A stretch of DNA of 64,000 nt from Phyto melanocephala (GCA_941918925.1 OW799233.1:40090473-40154472); one strand, 5' to 3'; numbered from the stretch's first letter, positions 42,640 through 55,573 are shown. The notes: generated by a model from the sequence alone, not told the origin. Numbers and translations are program-made.

Positions 42640-43222
42640 ATGCTTGAGGAAGCCACTCTTTTGTTAAGGAAAGGTTCCATAACCGGAGCCACGTTTCTTT
42701 CGAGAATGGTGTACGAAAAAAATTAAATATGTGTTGATGAGATTCCTATAAATAATATACTTAACGAAGAATCTTCTGATGAAGAGCTAGATAATGATGC
42801 TTTAGAATTACCAATTTCTAACAATGAAAACGAATGTATAGTATGTAAAGACAATAGTTTGGGTGCCCCGATGGACTAGTCAGCAGTGTGCTGTTCTGCT
42901 AGCTTAGGGGTTGCGGGTTCGATTCCCGCCGGAGACTCCGGACTTGTCTGCTTCTTTTCTATTCTATTTTTACTTTTCTATTCAGGTATCACAAAGGGAT
43001 CAATATAACGGACCCAAGTGAGCTGTACAACAGCTGCCTGTTCTACCTAACCTAACCTAAGACAATACACCGAATATTGTTATTTTGGCATGCAAACATT
43101 TAAAACTTTGTGACGAATGTCATGTCAAACTAATGGCTGGTGCGATTTCTGCCGGATCACAAAATTATTCTTGTCCTTATTGTCGTGGCATTGCTCAAGA
43201 TGAAATGCAAGTATTTATCTAG
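42640..43222 (+). pseudogene. RING-finger reading frame split by a SINE
   Basis: From ATG 42640 one frame runs to 42847, with a single stop at 42724-42726, through an acidic stretch (NEESSDEELDNDALELP) to CIVCKDN. A SINE then intervenes (42857-43058). After the target duplication, from 43068, the same frame continues TPNIVILACKHLKLCDEC, then SCPYCRG, and ends at TAG 43222 shortly after. Cys and His spacing (C-x2-C, C-x-H-x3-C-x2-C, C-x2-C) fits a C3HC4 RING, usually an E3 ubiquitin ligase domain, placed at the very C-terminus. With the SINE the frame is broken. I cannot say whether it is a host gene exon, a retrocopy or cargo of a mobile element. Confidence 0.7.
42857..43058 (+). mobile_element. 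tRNA-derived SINE, copy 1
   Basis: tRNA-like head with an A-box-like TGGACTAGTCAG and a B box GGTTCGATTCC (42916-42926), a pyrimidine-rich body (CTTTTCTATTC), GTATCACAAAGGGA, and a CCTAACCTAACCTAA tail. Flanked by AAGACAATA at 42848-42856 and 43059-43067, a 9-bp target duplication typical of LINE-driven insertion. It lies inside the RING-finger frame. Confidence 0.9.
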
Positions 43223-43299
43223 AAAGTAAATATTTTCAAATAAAAGACAAAGTTCCTACTTTATAATTTAACTTATTATGTTTCTTCTGTAAAAATAGG

Positions 43300-43460
43300 G
43301 AATTATTTCATTTTTAATTTGGGGATTTGTTTCATTATGAAATGAGTCCCTAAATGTTGGGGCTTTATCTCATTTTTGTTTGGGGTGTTATTTCAATTCA
43401 TTGGGGACTTATTTCATTTTCATTTTGGAGAGTTATTTCCTGGGGATTTATTTCATGGTG
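43300..43460 (+). repeat. Short imperfect tandem motif array
   Basis: About six units built on GGGGACTTATTTCATTTT, 18-30 bases apart, starting 80 bases after the RING frame stop. The variation between units suggests age. Confidence 0.55.
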
Positions 43461-45437
43461 CCTATACCGTCCCATACTTATATGATTCGTAAAACTTCTC
43501 ACGTTGATTCATATTTTAAAGAAACTACTTCATAGAATGATGCAAGTTGACCCAACAACAAACACATTAACAGCTCTCACTTGTATGAAGAATATACAAT
43601 GTTGCCAGGTCGGAGAGTGCAAGATATTTTTTGGCCGCCAGAAAATTTGCCATTTAACAATGTGAAATATACAATTTTTGCAAGTATCACTATTTAATTT
43701 TTAAATAAATGCAACTGATTATGGCCTTTAGGCTAAGTTTTGGTTGGCTTCTATAATAAGAGGTAAACAAAAACAGTTATTTTGTGTTTTTCATTTTCAG
43801 CAAATTAAAAAACTGCGTTCTTAGGTGCTCACTTCAATTTAAAGATAATACGCAAAAACAAAATTTAAATCTCTTAAACAGACATCAAAGCAAGCACTTT
43901 ATTTTTTCTTGTTGTTTTTGTATTATTTTGTGTAATTTAAATTGTCTATTTGTTTTAACAACCCACAATCATTATGGTGAATGTCAAATTGTAATCTGGC
44001 AAGCCTAGTTCAAACACACAATTTCATAATGAGTATCGAGTCATACTTGACAATATCAATCAGAGTGTTGCTGAAAACGAGTACTAAAAGTATCTTAAAT
44101 TTAAAAGTGAGTATAAGTAGTAAAGAGTTTTCAATAAGTATAAATCAACGAAATAATGAATCATGATTCAAGTTGACTTACTTTATGAGTATTCGATGCA
44201 GGTCTCTGGTTGCAACCTAAATTGAATCCATGAAAAATCACGTTTCGTCTTCTGTTTTTTTTTTTTGATAAATTTTGACGTGTTTTTTTTTTAACTATTA
44301 AGTATTTTTCTTTAAACATTTTGTATTTTTTTATGTCATCTCTTACACCGTACTCTCTGTCTCTAATATAGTTTTTGGAGTATAATTTGCAGTGAAGAAT
44401 GACATGACAGTTTTGGTACATATTTGCACATTAACGACTAAAAAAAGAAGAAGAGCTTGTAACAGTAACTGGTACTAAAAACTGCATTCAAAAATAAAAA
44501 CTAAATAAATAAAACATTTCAAAAAATATGTTGCATTTGCAGCTCGTTAAGAATGATCACCTGTCAAACATCTAAGCGGTCCACATAAAGCCAAATTAAC
44601 TGCCATGTATATTTGTTTTTGGTGTTGTTGTTGTTGTTGTTTTAAATAACTTTATTTAATGTTTTTGTTAACTATGCATGTTTTTTTTTTGTTGTTGTCA
44701 TGTAATTCTTGTAATATAATGCGTTTTAGGAAGATGTTAGCTTTTATGCAGGCTGTTTGAAATCTCCGCCAAATAATGACGATACAGTGAGGTAGTACAT
44801 TTTGTTTGCAATATTTGCAATATTAATTCTATATTAATTAGTTTTTATATAATAGTCAGTTTGCGCAATTATTGGAAGCCATAAAAAGAAAAACTCTTAA
44901 CCATGTAATACATGGGCATTGCCATAGAAAATTAAAAATTATTTTAAACACTTATTTATCATATTTTCATAGGAAGGCAACCAAATTTAGCTAATGTAAT
45001 TACATTTATTTATAAGTAGTGTTTTTAGTTCGAGATTTACCATGATTTTTCGCACATTTTTCGAGAAAAAAATTCAGGAAAAAATTTTCCGCAATTCTCG
45101 GGAATGCTATTATCATGGCAGTATCCTTTAAGAATGTCTTTTCTTAAAAATACGTAGAGTGCATTGACCAACTGATTACAAAGCGAATTTATGAGACTGT
45201 CAAACTCCATATACAAAAAAGAAATTTCTATTTATAACAATGTTGAATTACATAATTCACCATAAATTCTCTCCCCCAATAAAATTACCTGATGATTTTA
45301 TGTAGTGGCACAAAACTAAAACTATACATATATGTATATAAGCGCGCATCCAGGGGAGGGAAAGGGATATTTAAAATTACTTATTTACTTTATTTACATA
45401 TTTGATAAATAAACTTTTCGGCATTTGTTTTTTTTTT
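43461..45437. other. No recognisable gene
   Basis: AT-rich, with a (TTG)n tract at 44622-44640. Several frames of 60-90 codons carry no motif. I see nothing further. Confidence 0.45.
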
Positions 45438-46580
45438 TGTGCTATTCCCACAAACTTAACAACTCGATTTCTAAAAGCAACAAGGTGCAAATTATACAAA
45501 AAATTGCATAATTTGCTAAAGAATCGGTAAAATTTCTTAAAAGTCACCATCCCAAGCGAAATGCGGTTTTGGCAAAGTACTTAGAAGCCAAATTGTCACC
45601 ATTGTGCGAAACGAGATGGGTTGATCGTCATGATTCCATTTTACAATTTAAAGTGAATATAGAAAATATAATAGAGGCTCTGATAAAGATATTTCAGTGG
45701 AAAGACAGGGAAACATCTTCAAAAGTTTTATTAATAAGAAATATATACGACTTTTTGTGTGAATTATATATTCTAGGTGATATACTTACTCTCACACAAC
45801 CTCTTAATGTGATACTTCAAAAACAGGACATCAATTATGGCATTCGATGACGATCGAAATTTTATTCGAACGATCGAGTTCGCTGTGCTTTATGTATATA
45901 AATTCTTATAAGAATTTTCAAATTTCGATCACGTTCGAGTGCCGTATTTTGCCCCCAGAGCTCATACAAAATTTAATAATGCGTCTTGAACGAAAAAATA
46001 ATTAAAAATTATTTTTAAAGAAACACAGAAGATTTGCTTTGATATGGAAATTCCAGTTGAAAAGCTAATATTTGTACAAAATCATCCTACAGAAGATGTA
46101 GCAGAGTACTACCGTATAGAGGGATACACCTCCCTTATTGATTCGCTTCTCCAGGACTAAAAAATACGTTTTTTAAAAGACGTTCTAAATTTATTTAACA
46201 TCCCTCAACTTCTGTCAAAAAGCATTAAACATTATTCGTTAGATTTCATCAATTTAATTCCACTCCTTGTAGACGATTTGTTTAAGTACGAAGAAACAGA
46301 TAAAAAACTACTAGAATCTAAACTTGAAGCTGAACTTTGACATTGGCAGCAGAAACGGAAGATATGTCAAGAACTTCCAGAAAATGTGATAGATGTTTTA
46401 ATTATGTCTGACACAGATATTTATCCAAATTTTTGTTTCAATGCCGGTAAGTAATGCTACGGTCAAAAGGTCACTTTCTACTCTTCGTCGCATTAAAACG
46501 TGGCTGAGATCAACCATGACAGAGGACAGGCTAAATGGTTTAGCCATGTTACATATTCACAACCAAATCGAAGTTTATCC
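45438..46580 (+). pseudogene. hAT transposase relic (DUF4371/ZMYM-type)
   Basis: Plus-strand pieces in order: NAVLAKYLEAKLSP, LCETRWVDRHDSILQF and further (45565-45850), a gap, then CFDMEIPVEKLI and AEYYRIEGYTSLIDSL (46030-46160), then PQLLSKSI and a stop, and finally VKRSLSTLRRIKTWLRSTM (near 46450), the hATC dimerisation signature followed by RLNGLAMLHIH. Stops and missing segments show it is dead. The family is the hAT group whose proteins carry LCETRW and STLRRIKTWLRS motifs. A second piece is at 9383. Confidence 0.8.
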
Positions 46581-47829
46581 AGCAGTTTTTTTTTGTTGCT
46601 GTTTAATAAATATTTATTTTAATTGAACTATTAAAACTTGTTGTTTCACTTATTCTTATAGTTATAGTTGAATGTTTTGAGTATAAATTACTTTGGATCA
46701 CCCAGGCAGCTCCATTCATAAATTCTTTCGCACTTGCTATATTTTAACCAGCGACTACGGCGTTCCTATCTTTTGTGGTCTTGGTATAATGACTCTATAT
46801 GATTGTAGTGGTGCAGATCCTTCAATACAGATAATATTGGACTACGTGGTCCATTTTAGCTAAATAGACTACTTGCAACATGGTCCAATGTTATGCATTC
46901 ATGGACCATATCATATTTATATAAGAGATGGTAGTTAAAGTGTTCGTGTTTTAACGATTGTATATATTGTTGTCAAAACGTGCATAATGGTCGTGTCGGT
47001 GCTCCATCGAGTAGTGACAAAGAGTAGTTTTGAGACTACTCCTATGGGTTGTATGGTCCAGCCCTAGGACATCGTAATGTTAAATCGACCATATTTTCTC
47101 CATACATTTGGGTGATCTTTGGATTTGTGCTAGTAACTCGACTAGTCCGAGTTATCTGCAGGGTTGCTATGCGATGTGGAGTATTGATGGTGATAATTTT
47201 AAAATATACCCTGTAGGTTGTAGATACTGAACTTATGTTTGAGATAGAACATTCTTTTATGGCTTTTATAAATGAATTAAAACTTTAGTCACTTAATTAG
47301 CCGGTATTTAAAATATTAGGAATGTGTAACTGACTTATATTAGATTTGTTTTTATATTAATGAATTAATAAAACTTATTAAAACAAAAATTTTTTTGATG
47401 CCTTGATGAATTTACCTTAATTTTGTCGTGATTTGCAGATATACTTCAGGGATGGAAAAAGAGATTTTAGTTTCGGTTTTAAGCAATTAACTTAAAACTA
47501 TGCTTTTGATAACAAACTTCAATTCTACAATAAATTTATTTATATTTGTTGTTTCTGCACCCTTTATAGTGGGTTTCATATATATAAATCCTTTTTTTTA
47601 CTTAAATTTCATCAAATTAAACAGATCAGAGAATGATTTGATTAGTCTATTATATGCCTTTGAATACAATCTCAAAAAACCGAGGCTTTTGATGACATCA
47701 ATTCAACAAAGCGGTTCAGGTTCTGCTAAAACTATTACCATTTTACTATTATGTTTATTCAAGGTGTAAAAAAAGTTTGTTCGTTTTTTTTTTTTTTTTT
47801 GATTAATAAAAGAAAAACATTATTAAAAA
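46581..47829. other. No recognisable gene
   Basis: 46650-47250 is less AT-rich but has no continuing frame. An 89-codon hydrophobic frame at 47500-47769 has no recognisable motif. Confidence 0.45.
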
Positions 47830-50221
47830 AAACAAGTAAGAGCACTATATTCGACTGTGCCGAATCTTTGTTACCCAATTATACCACCAATTTTGTGTAC
47901 ATTTAAAGCACAATATTTATTATTTTGTTAATCGCTATAGAATAATCTCTTCATAATAAAATATGTATCACTTTCTTTGTAGAGGGTGGTTAAATTTGAA
48001 GGGCCCATGTTTAAGGTGAACCACATCTAAACTTCAACTTTTTTCTTGTATTTCATTTGACATTTCTCAATCTCAGACTAACTCAATTTGAACCGTGGAA
48101 AGATACGCAATCGAGCAACGCTTTTAAATATTAAAGATTTTTATAAAAATGGGCGTTCAAATCAAAATGCATTTTGTGCACTTCGTGATTCTTTTGGTCA
48201 ACATAATCGTTCGAATTCGTCCACAATCGTGAGAATTGTAAAAAATATTTAAATGTCTGCAAAGCAGGTCTGTATGAAATGTGAAAACATCTGTGAATGC
48301 CATCTTCGTTCGTTGAATGGGACACATTGCTGTTTTTCACGATAACGTGGCAAAAGAGCAAGCAACCTTGACTCATCATCGTGCCCAACAATCGAGCATC
48401 AACAGTGTCATTGAAAATTTGGACTATCGGATCGTGGTGTGCCGCCTAGGTTGGGGTACCATTTGGCCGATATTTTGTTCCATACATAATTGAAGCATAC
48501 AAATATTATCATTATAAAAATAAATGATAATAATTTCATAATAATTTTATTCAAAATCAACATAGTCCCTTAAAATAAAACCACCCATTATAACTTCGGT
48601 ATGCTAGTAAAATGTTTTCGTAAATTTAGTCTTTCAATGAAAGTGGCCGTTAAAATACGCGTGTCAATAAAGTTTCTGCTAATAAACATAACTTAGATAT
48701 TTCAATATAGTCCTTTAGTATTCCAAAATCTTTATTCATAGAGAATTTACATGAATTTAAGAGGAAGAAAGTGAATTTAAGGTTAAAGTTTAAGGGCCAC
48801 AGGGTGATTTAAAATATACTTTCTCTGCATTTTTCTAAAACGGGAAATTTATTAGTAAGATTTTGATTTTTAAACTTCTATAACATTTTGCTTTTAAAAG
48901 ATTTTCAAACGAAATAAGTTTTCTATAATTTTAAAATTTGTTAGCCATTAGTACATGAAAATAAATTGCTTATAATGTTTAGAGATAATTTATTTTTACT
49001 TAGGTCAAAATTTTCCTAAATTCCCATTTCTAATAGAGCATAATTTCAGGAGAACATAAGCATAAGTTGTTAGCATGCCATCTAGTAGTTGCTAGTAGAG
49101 TCATCTATCTTATCATCTTTATCTCATATTTAGCTACAGTACAATAGATGGCGCAGTGTAAGATGAATAAATGCTAATATATATGACTAATATATTTTTA
49201 TAAAAATTTAAGGAAAAAAGTGTGCGTGGCACATCTATTTTCCGTTATAACGAAGACTTTGACCAAAAAGCCATGTTTGCGAAATTTCAGAATCGTACAT
49301 ATAGTTTTGTCAGTTTTATTACGTTTTAAATTTGAAATATACACTGTGCGATATAAATTTTCGTACATTTTTATCTATAACTCTTTTCCTAATTCATAGA
49401 TTTAAGCGATTTTCAGGGAAAAATATTCTTTTGACTCGATAAATATATATTCGAAGTTTCATGACTCTACGTTTATGCGTCTGGACACAATTCAAAAATG
49501 AAAGTGGGCGTTAAAGTAGGCGTGTCAAAGTTGTTTTTGCTAATGAGTACAACTTAGGTGTTTCAATATAGTCCTTTATTATTCCAAAATCTTTATTAAT
49601 AGAGAAATTATATGAATTTTAGGTGAAACGTTATATGGGAGGTGGGCGTAAAAGTGGGCGTGGCACATTGATTTGCCGCTACAAGAAAGCGTGTCACCAA
49701 AAAGCAAAGTGTGCAAAATTTCAGAGTCGTACATCCAATTTTGTTGCTTTCATGACGTTTTTGTTTTTAAATATACCGAAAAATACACTGTGCGGTATAA
49801 ATTTTCGTACATTTTGATCGATAACTCCTCTCCTAAAGCATAGATTTAGACAATTTTCTGGGAAAGATATTGTCTTTACCCAGAAAATATATATTCGAAG
49901 TTTCATGAGTCTACGTTAAGGCGTTTGGACACAATTCCATTTTATTCGATGTTCGAAGGACACGGTTTTTTCGACCTACTCTTGCTTTTCGAGCTATACC
50001 TCTCTTCCAAAACTTGAGCCCCCTAGCTTTTTCGGTGCGACCTCTATCGTGCTTTCAACAGACGGACAGACGGACGGACATAGCTAGATCGTCATAAAAT
50101 CAAACCCCGATTCAGAATATATATACTTTATGGGGTCTAAAATGGATATTTCGATGTGTTACAAACGGAATGACAAAATGAATATACCCCCACCATTTTT
50201 TTGGTGGCGGGTATAAAAAAA
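47830..50221 (+). mobile_element. INE-1/DINE-1-like element with MITE and extra insert
   Basis: Head AACAAGTAAGAGCACTATAT with hairpin TTCGACTGTGCCGAA, MITE at 47982-48588, then body. Between about 48765 and 49210 the usual monomers are replaced by unrelated AT-rich DNA (contains CATCTAGTAGTTGCTAGTAG), after which GTGTGCGTGGCAC resumes. Tail complete to GGTGGCGGGTATAAAAAA. Confidence 0.78.
47982..48588 (+). mobile_element. Mariner-derived MITE nested in a DINE-1-like element
   Basis: GAGGGTGGTTAAATTTGAAG start, AAAACCACCCAT end, at the standard position between CTTTCTTTGTA and TATAACTTCGG. Helix-turn-helix remnant present with further substitutions. Confidence 0.83.
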
Positions 50222-51147
50222 GTTGGACTTCCTTTTAAAACGTTAATATGTTGCAGTGTACATGCGTAAAATGTTTTAATTTAATGAGTTTTCCTTTCGT
50301 GTTATTTAAGCTGTTATACAGACAAACAGAAATTAAATTAATTTACAAAAATAACAAGAAGATGTTAAATATTTTAGCGTAAATTTACAAAGCAACTTTA
50401 GATAATTAAATAAATGAACACAGAAACATCTGCTTTAAATTGATTGTGTCTTTGATGAACATCTTATGGATTCTATTTGGTTGTTAGTTTTTGTATTATT
50501 AAATTATATTTTTTTTTTGATTGATTTACGAAATAATACATTTATGTTCAAGCAAGTATTTGTCTAAAATAAAAAAAAATTAATAATAAATAAGTGTTTT
50601 TTTTTTGGTGCATTCAATCATACATAGTTGTATATATGGTGATAGCAAACATCAAATTGGGCTGCATGCATGCATGAAGCCAGCTTTATTATATTTATTT
50701 CCATATATGAATATTTTACAAGATTCTTGTTTTTGTCTATTGAAAAATTATCTTATTAAATTAAAATGTGCAAATAAATGAATTAAACACAGCATGAGTT
50801 CTGGTTTTATACGTACGAAATCAGTTATACGTTTGTTAACCCTTAAATGGTGCAAAATACCTTTAATGTACAAAAGCTTGGTGTGACTTTTTAATTTAAG
50901 TTTTTGTTTGTTTTTAGTTAAAATCAATATGGAATTTTTATTTTTATTGGTAACATTGTTTAAGGGAAAATCTTAACGTTCATAGTTCATTGAAAATTGC
51001 AAAGGCAGGCTAAAAACAACTCAAAACTAAAATGAGCAAATGTTAATGATGGCTACAACGGCTTGTATTAAAATTATACTATTAACATCATTTTGTTAAT
51101 TTTACATTAAAAAACCATTTTCCGAATAATAGTGATATTGATATACA
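50222..51147. other. No recognisable feature
   Basis: Strongly AT-rich with T and A runs. Nothing recognised. Confidence 0.45.
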
Positions 51148-51154
51148 TATAACG

Positions 51155-51326
51155 GCACGGTGCCACAGTGGACTAGTCAGTAGTGTGTTTGTGTGCTAGC
51201 CTGGGGGTTGGGGGTTCGATTCCCACCAGAGGCTGTTTCAGGTCTGTTTCTCTTTCTCTTCTCTTTTGCATTCTTTTCTGGTATCATAAAGGGACGAACA
51301 TGATGCCTATTCTACTTAACCTAATC
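51155..51326 (+). mobile_element. tRNA-derived SINE, copy 2
   Basis: GTGCCACAGTGGACTAGTCAG head, B box GGTTCGATTCC near 51213, CTTTCTCTTCTC body, GTATCATAAAGGGACG and a CTACTTAACCTAATC tail. A 7-bp target duplication TATAACG lies at 51148-51154 and 51327-51333. Confidence 0.85.
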
Positions 51327-51333
51327 TATAACG

Positions 51334-51567
51334 AAACATGTATTGTTTTCCTCTTGTGTAAATATAAAGATCTTGGCTTAATTTTAAATTTCGTTTAATT
51401 GTAAGTTTTTATAAATTTCTGAAGCAATTTAAAAAATTTTCAAATTAAAAAGTTTCAAATTTTGTATTTTCTAATAAACAGGACCACTTTAAAAATGTTT
51501 AACACAAATATTTGAGAATTAATAAGAAATTAGTCTGAGCACTGAAATAAAATTAAATTAAACCAAA
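51334..51567. other. Unassigned AT-rich spacer
   Basis: Nothing recognised. Confidence 0.4.
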
Positions 51568-52411
51568 AACAAGTAAGAGCGCTATATTCGGCCGTGCCGA
51601 ATCTTATATACCCTTCACAACGTGTAGTCATGCAATAACAGTAGTTTGTATCACCATTCATCCCATATGAAATACGTACCTACATATAAAAACATACATA
51701 TATAAAAACATTGTAAAATTATAAATTTACGTATGTATGTTAAAAAAAAAAAATAAAAAAAAAATTAAAAAAAAAAAATTTAAAAAATTTAAAAATAATT
51801 AAAATATATATAATAAATACAAAACAAAAAAAAATAAAAAAAAATATTAAAAAAAAAAAATTAAAAAAAAAATAATAATAAAAATATATATAATATATAA
51901 AAAAAAAATAAAAAAAAAATAAAAAAAAAAAATTAAAAAAAAAATATAAAATAAATAAAAAAAATTTTTTTTTGGCTCAGCTGGGATTCGATGCCACGTT
52001 TTCTCTAACCAGTATACACGTTTGTATGTATGTATGTTGTTGTTGTAATGTTGTTTTTGTGAAAAAAAAATTGAGGTGGTCGTGGGTTTTTGCTCATATC
52101 TCAGTTGTTTATGTACCGATGTTTCTGATTTTCAATACCGATCTACTCCCGAATATTTCTGATATTTTAATACCTCACGCGAGTCCAAGCGATGTCGGGG
52201 GGCTTCAAAAAGTTGATTTCAACATACACACGGACAGACGGTCAGACGGACAGACGGACAGACTGACAGACTAACAGGGCTTAATCGACTCCCCTATTCA
52301 TAAGCTTTCAGAAAATATATACTTTATGGGGTCGGAAATGAAAATTGTAGAAATTTCACACGGAATGACAAACCTATATATACCCTTTTTCACTGTGTGA
52401 AGGGTATAAAT
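51568..52411 (+). mobile_element. DINE-1-like element with A-rich core, copy 2
   Basis: Nearly the same as 40757-41531, including the A-rich core, TTTGGCTCAGCTGGGATTCG, the GACGGACAGACGG run and the tail GTGTGAAGGGTATAAA. Retains about 70 more bases after CAATAACAGTA than copy 1, and a better hairpin ATTCGGCCGTGCCGAAT. Confidence 0.78.
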
Positions 52412-52669
52412 AGCTACACCAAACTGTCATAGTTGCCCTTATTTGAACCAACATTATATTTAAACCAGATTTTACCAAAATGTCATACGTGTACAAATGT
52501 TCTGAGAGCATTAAAGATAATAGCAATTAGTAGTGCTCGAGCTAATTGAATTATCTGGATTATTAAAAGTTTTCTTTGTACAAGCAAAATCTGTTTCATA
52601 TTTTTGACACATCGGCGAACTAAATCAATGATTAAAAACCAAGTTTTTTTATTACCTTTGATACGAGAA
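52412..52669. other. Unassigned spacer
   Basis: Nothing recognised. Confidence 0.35.
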
Positions 52670-53500
52670 TGTAAAAGAGTTGTTACATATAAGATTGTTC
52701 ATTTGACACCCTATAAATTATATATATATTCCGGATCCTTATAGTTAGAGGAATTGATTTTGCTAAGTGCGTCCGCCCGTCAGCTTAGACTTCGTATAGT
52801 ATAAATTTATCAGATATGCATTCGAGATTTTTGCTATTGATAATCTGTTATATGGGCATGTTACAAGCTGATATACCATCGAATTAACACGATTGCCTCA
52901 GTTTTTTTTACCAAAAAAAAATTCTCATATGCTTTTTGCATTCACATATATAAAGTATGAGCTTTTGGCCTTTATTTTAATTAGATAATAACTGACAAAG
53001 ATATAGGCGCAATATATGTTGGAAAAAAAATCTCAATTAAATGTTCAGATTACCGATTTCGTAAATAAGTTTTGGTAACAGTTGTACCATATAATTGTTA
53101 GTTTTGGTCTCAAAACAATTTGTGGTGAAAAATAACAAAATTTCTACATAAATTACTGAGAGATAAGCAAAAAACCACGTTTTTTTACCAAATTTTTTAC
53201 TAAAAATTTTATTAAGCTCAGCCCCCGAATACATTGCATTTTTTCTTTCACTTACAGAAATACAACGTATGTAAAACACGTCGTTTATAAAAATATTTGG
53301 TACAATCGGTGAATAAATCTCAAAGATATAGGCAAAACATGTTTACAAAAATGTTGAATTTTAAAATTTATTTTTTTTTAGCTCACACATATACTATAAC
53401 TTTTGAAGATGCTCTTGTAGTAACACACAAATGCCACAACTTAAAAAGATTTCAAATAGATATTAAAGTGTGATTTTTTAGGCGTAGTTTTTTTAAAAAT
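52670..53500 (-). repeat. Probable very old DINE-1-like sequence
   Basis: CACCCTATAAATTATATATA and GTCCGCCCGTCAGC resemble the minus strand of the family tail, and the next 700 bases repeat AGATATAGGC and TTTTTACCAAAAAA motifs also present at 38870-38940. Too decayed for firm limits. Confidence 0.4.
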
Positions 53501-53539
53501 CTAAGAAAACACTCAAATCAATAATTTGGTCTTTGCCAT

Positions 53540-54300
53540 TTACTTTATAAAAATAACTTCTAGTAAATGTTGCCCGCGGCTTCGGTTCAAATCGTCCATT
53601 CGTAAGGTCCAATTTGGCACCACTTTTTCGAGCATTTTGGCCTGTATTCCATGACTAACACGTGTTATGTTATATTCTAAGGCTTCAATAGTGTTTGGCT
53701 TGTCCACATAGACCAACGACTTCACATAATCCCACAAGAAATAGTCAAGAGGCGTCAAATCACATGATATTGGCGGCCAACTCACAGGGTCATTTGGAGA
53801 GATAAACTGCTCACCAAATTCATCCTTCAATATGTCCATTGTTTTACGAGCTGCGTGGCATATGACACTGTGTTGTTGAAACCACATATCAACCAAGTCC
53901 AACTCAGCCAATTGCGGCAAAACAAGGTCGCGTATAATGGGTCGATATCGTTCGCCGTTGACGGTAACCCTTTTTCTACGGTCGTCTTTAAAAAAAAATG
54001 GACCGATGATGCCACCAGCCCATAAATCCCAACAAACTGTCGTTTTTGCGGAATTCATCTGTAACTTTCATATGGCATGTGGCTGTTCTTCACCCCAGAT
54101 GTGACAGTTTTGATTGTTTACGTATCCAGTTAGCCAGAAATGAGCCTCATCGCTGAACTCATAAAGTTCGTAACAAACAATGGACATTTCTCGCAGAGCA
54201 CAAATTTTGATAATAAATTTCGAAGATTTGCAGTCGTTGCTGGTTTGTGATGAAATGGCAGAGTATACTGAAAACTTTTCACTTTAACGATACAAAACAA
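53540..54300 (-). pseudogene. Tc1/mariner-superfamily transposase relic, most complete
   Basis: On the minus strand from about 54160: FSDEAHFWLTGYVN, then an in-frame TGA after PHAI (near 54070), then a 172-codon open frame (54058-53540) with CWDLWAGGIIGPFFF, VNGERY, WFQQHSVICHAA, SCDLTPLDYFLWDYVKSLVY and a C-terminus ending EVIF. The second catalytic Asp (WFQQDG in active relatives) is His. First and third acidic residues are kept. Same transposase group as 20301 and 38153 but a separate lineage. Confidence 0.85.
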
Positions 54301-55248
54301 CGAAGTTAAATTTTTTTCAGATAGACGCCAGATTTTTTTTATTTGTACATGAAAGAATTTACTTTAATTGTCGTTGCTTATATTTTTCCAATCGTGTATA
54401 TAATATTTCTTTTATATTTAGTAAAACAAGATTGTTTTTTTTTTTCTTTTGGGAGCGGAAATTATTTTCGAATAACGAGCCTTTTTTATTTATTTTGATT
54501 TTATTTACTTCACTGAAAAAATACGACTCACAAAAACGCAATTAATGTCACATTTTTTCATAAATTATTTATTATTTTACGAATTCTTCTAATTATATTT
54601 AGTACATACATTTTTAGTTTAACATACATATTTGCCGACTCTGTATATTCTTCACAACAATTGTCCAAAACGTAAAAACGGAAAGCAAAATTAGGTGTAA
54701 CCTTAAACCAGATTTAATGTATGTAAGTGTATCCCTACTTTAAATTTTTCAAAGATAATACAGGAATGTTGAGTTTTTGCATAGTATAACATTAAGGTTT
54801 TTTGCTCAACAATGTTTTGTAAAGCTGCATTAGTATTTTTTGCATACGGCCGTATTGTTTAGTTTTCTTAGCAGCAATGAAATACATAGCACTGTTCTTT
54901 GTAATTGTTTTTGTTAAAAATAAATAAAATATTTAAGATATTATTGTGTCATTTTTCTCAACATCAAATAAGAATGTTGCTTGTTTGTTTTAATTAAATC
55001 CAATAATTATAATTGGCGGTTAGAGTAAAAGATATAAATTGGGTAAAGTTAAAAACATTTCGGAGCTAGAATACCTAAAGCTGCAATTTGTCCTGAAAGT
55101 AAAAATTATTTTTTATTAAATTCTGAAAATTTAATCTTGCCAATAAAATGCTCATCAAAAGGTTAAGTAATAAATAAAATTTGAATACATCTTTCATTAC
55201 ACCGAAGTCATATACATACATACCTACATACATACATACATACATACA

Positions 55249-55279
<31 letters not shown>

Positions 55280-55573
55280 TTACTTGTACAAATTGTACCA
55301 ATCATTTCTTTTTGTTTATATTCAAAATATCTCTTCTTAAGCATAAATAATGAAGGTTTGCACAAAACCATTTCGATTTGCAGTATACACATACGGAAAA
55401 AGAGATTTTAACTATCTATGCTGTCATGTGCGTATTTATGGATAACGAGAGCGTATTTGATAGAATTTCCCTTTGCAAAATTTCCCTTAAAATGGGTATT
55501 GTCTATTCTGAAATATGGGCCAATATATCTCAGTAGTGGATGTATTAGGATTACGACAAGGGTAATCAATATT
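54301..55573. repeat. AT-rich region with a (TACA)n microsatellite
   Basis: A TACATACATACA tract runs from about 55208 to 55277. It creates mirrored frames of repeating Tyr/Val/Cys/Met or Thr/Tyr/Ile/His, which are not genes. Otherwise nothing recognised. Confidence 0.6.

Noticed and set aside
42857..42941. A tRNA gene, suggested by the B box and tRNA-like head
   Set aside because: The head does not fold as a full cloverleaf in any of the three copies and is followed by a common body with target duplications, so it is a SINE. The same applies at 51155 and 57317.
55075..55411. Two overlapping frames with repeated Cys-Met-Tyr-Val or Thr-Tyr-Ile-His
   Set aside because: Direct products of the (TACA)n microsatellite.
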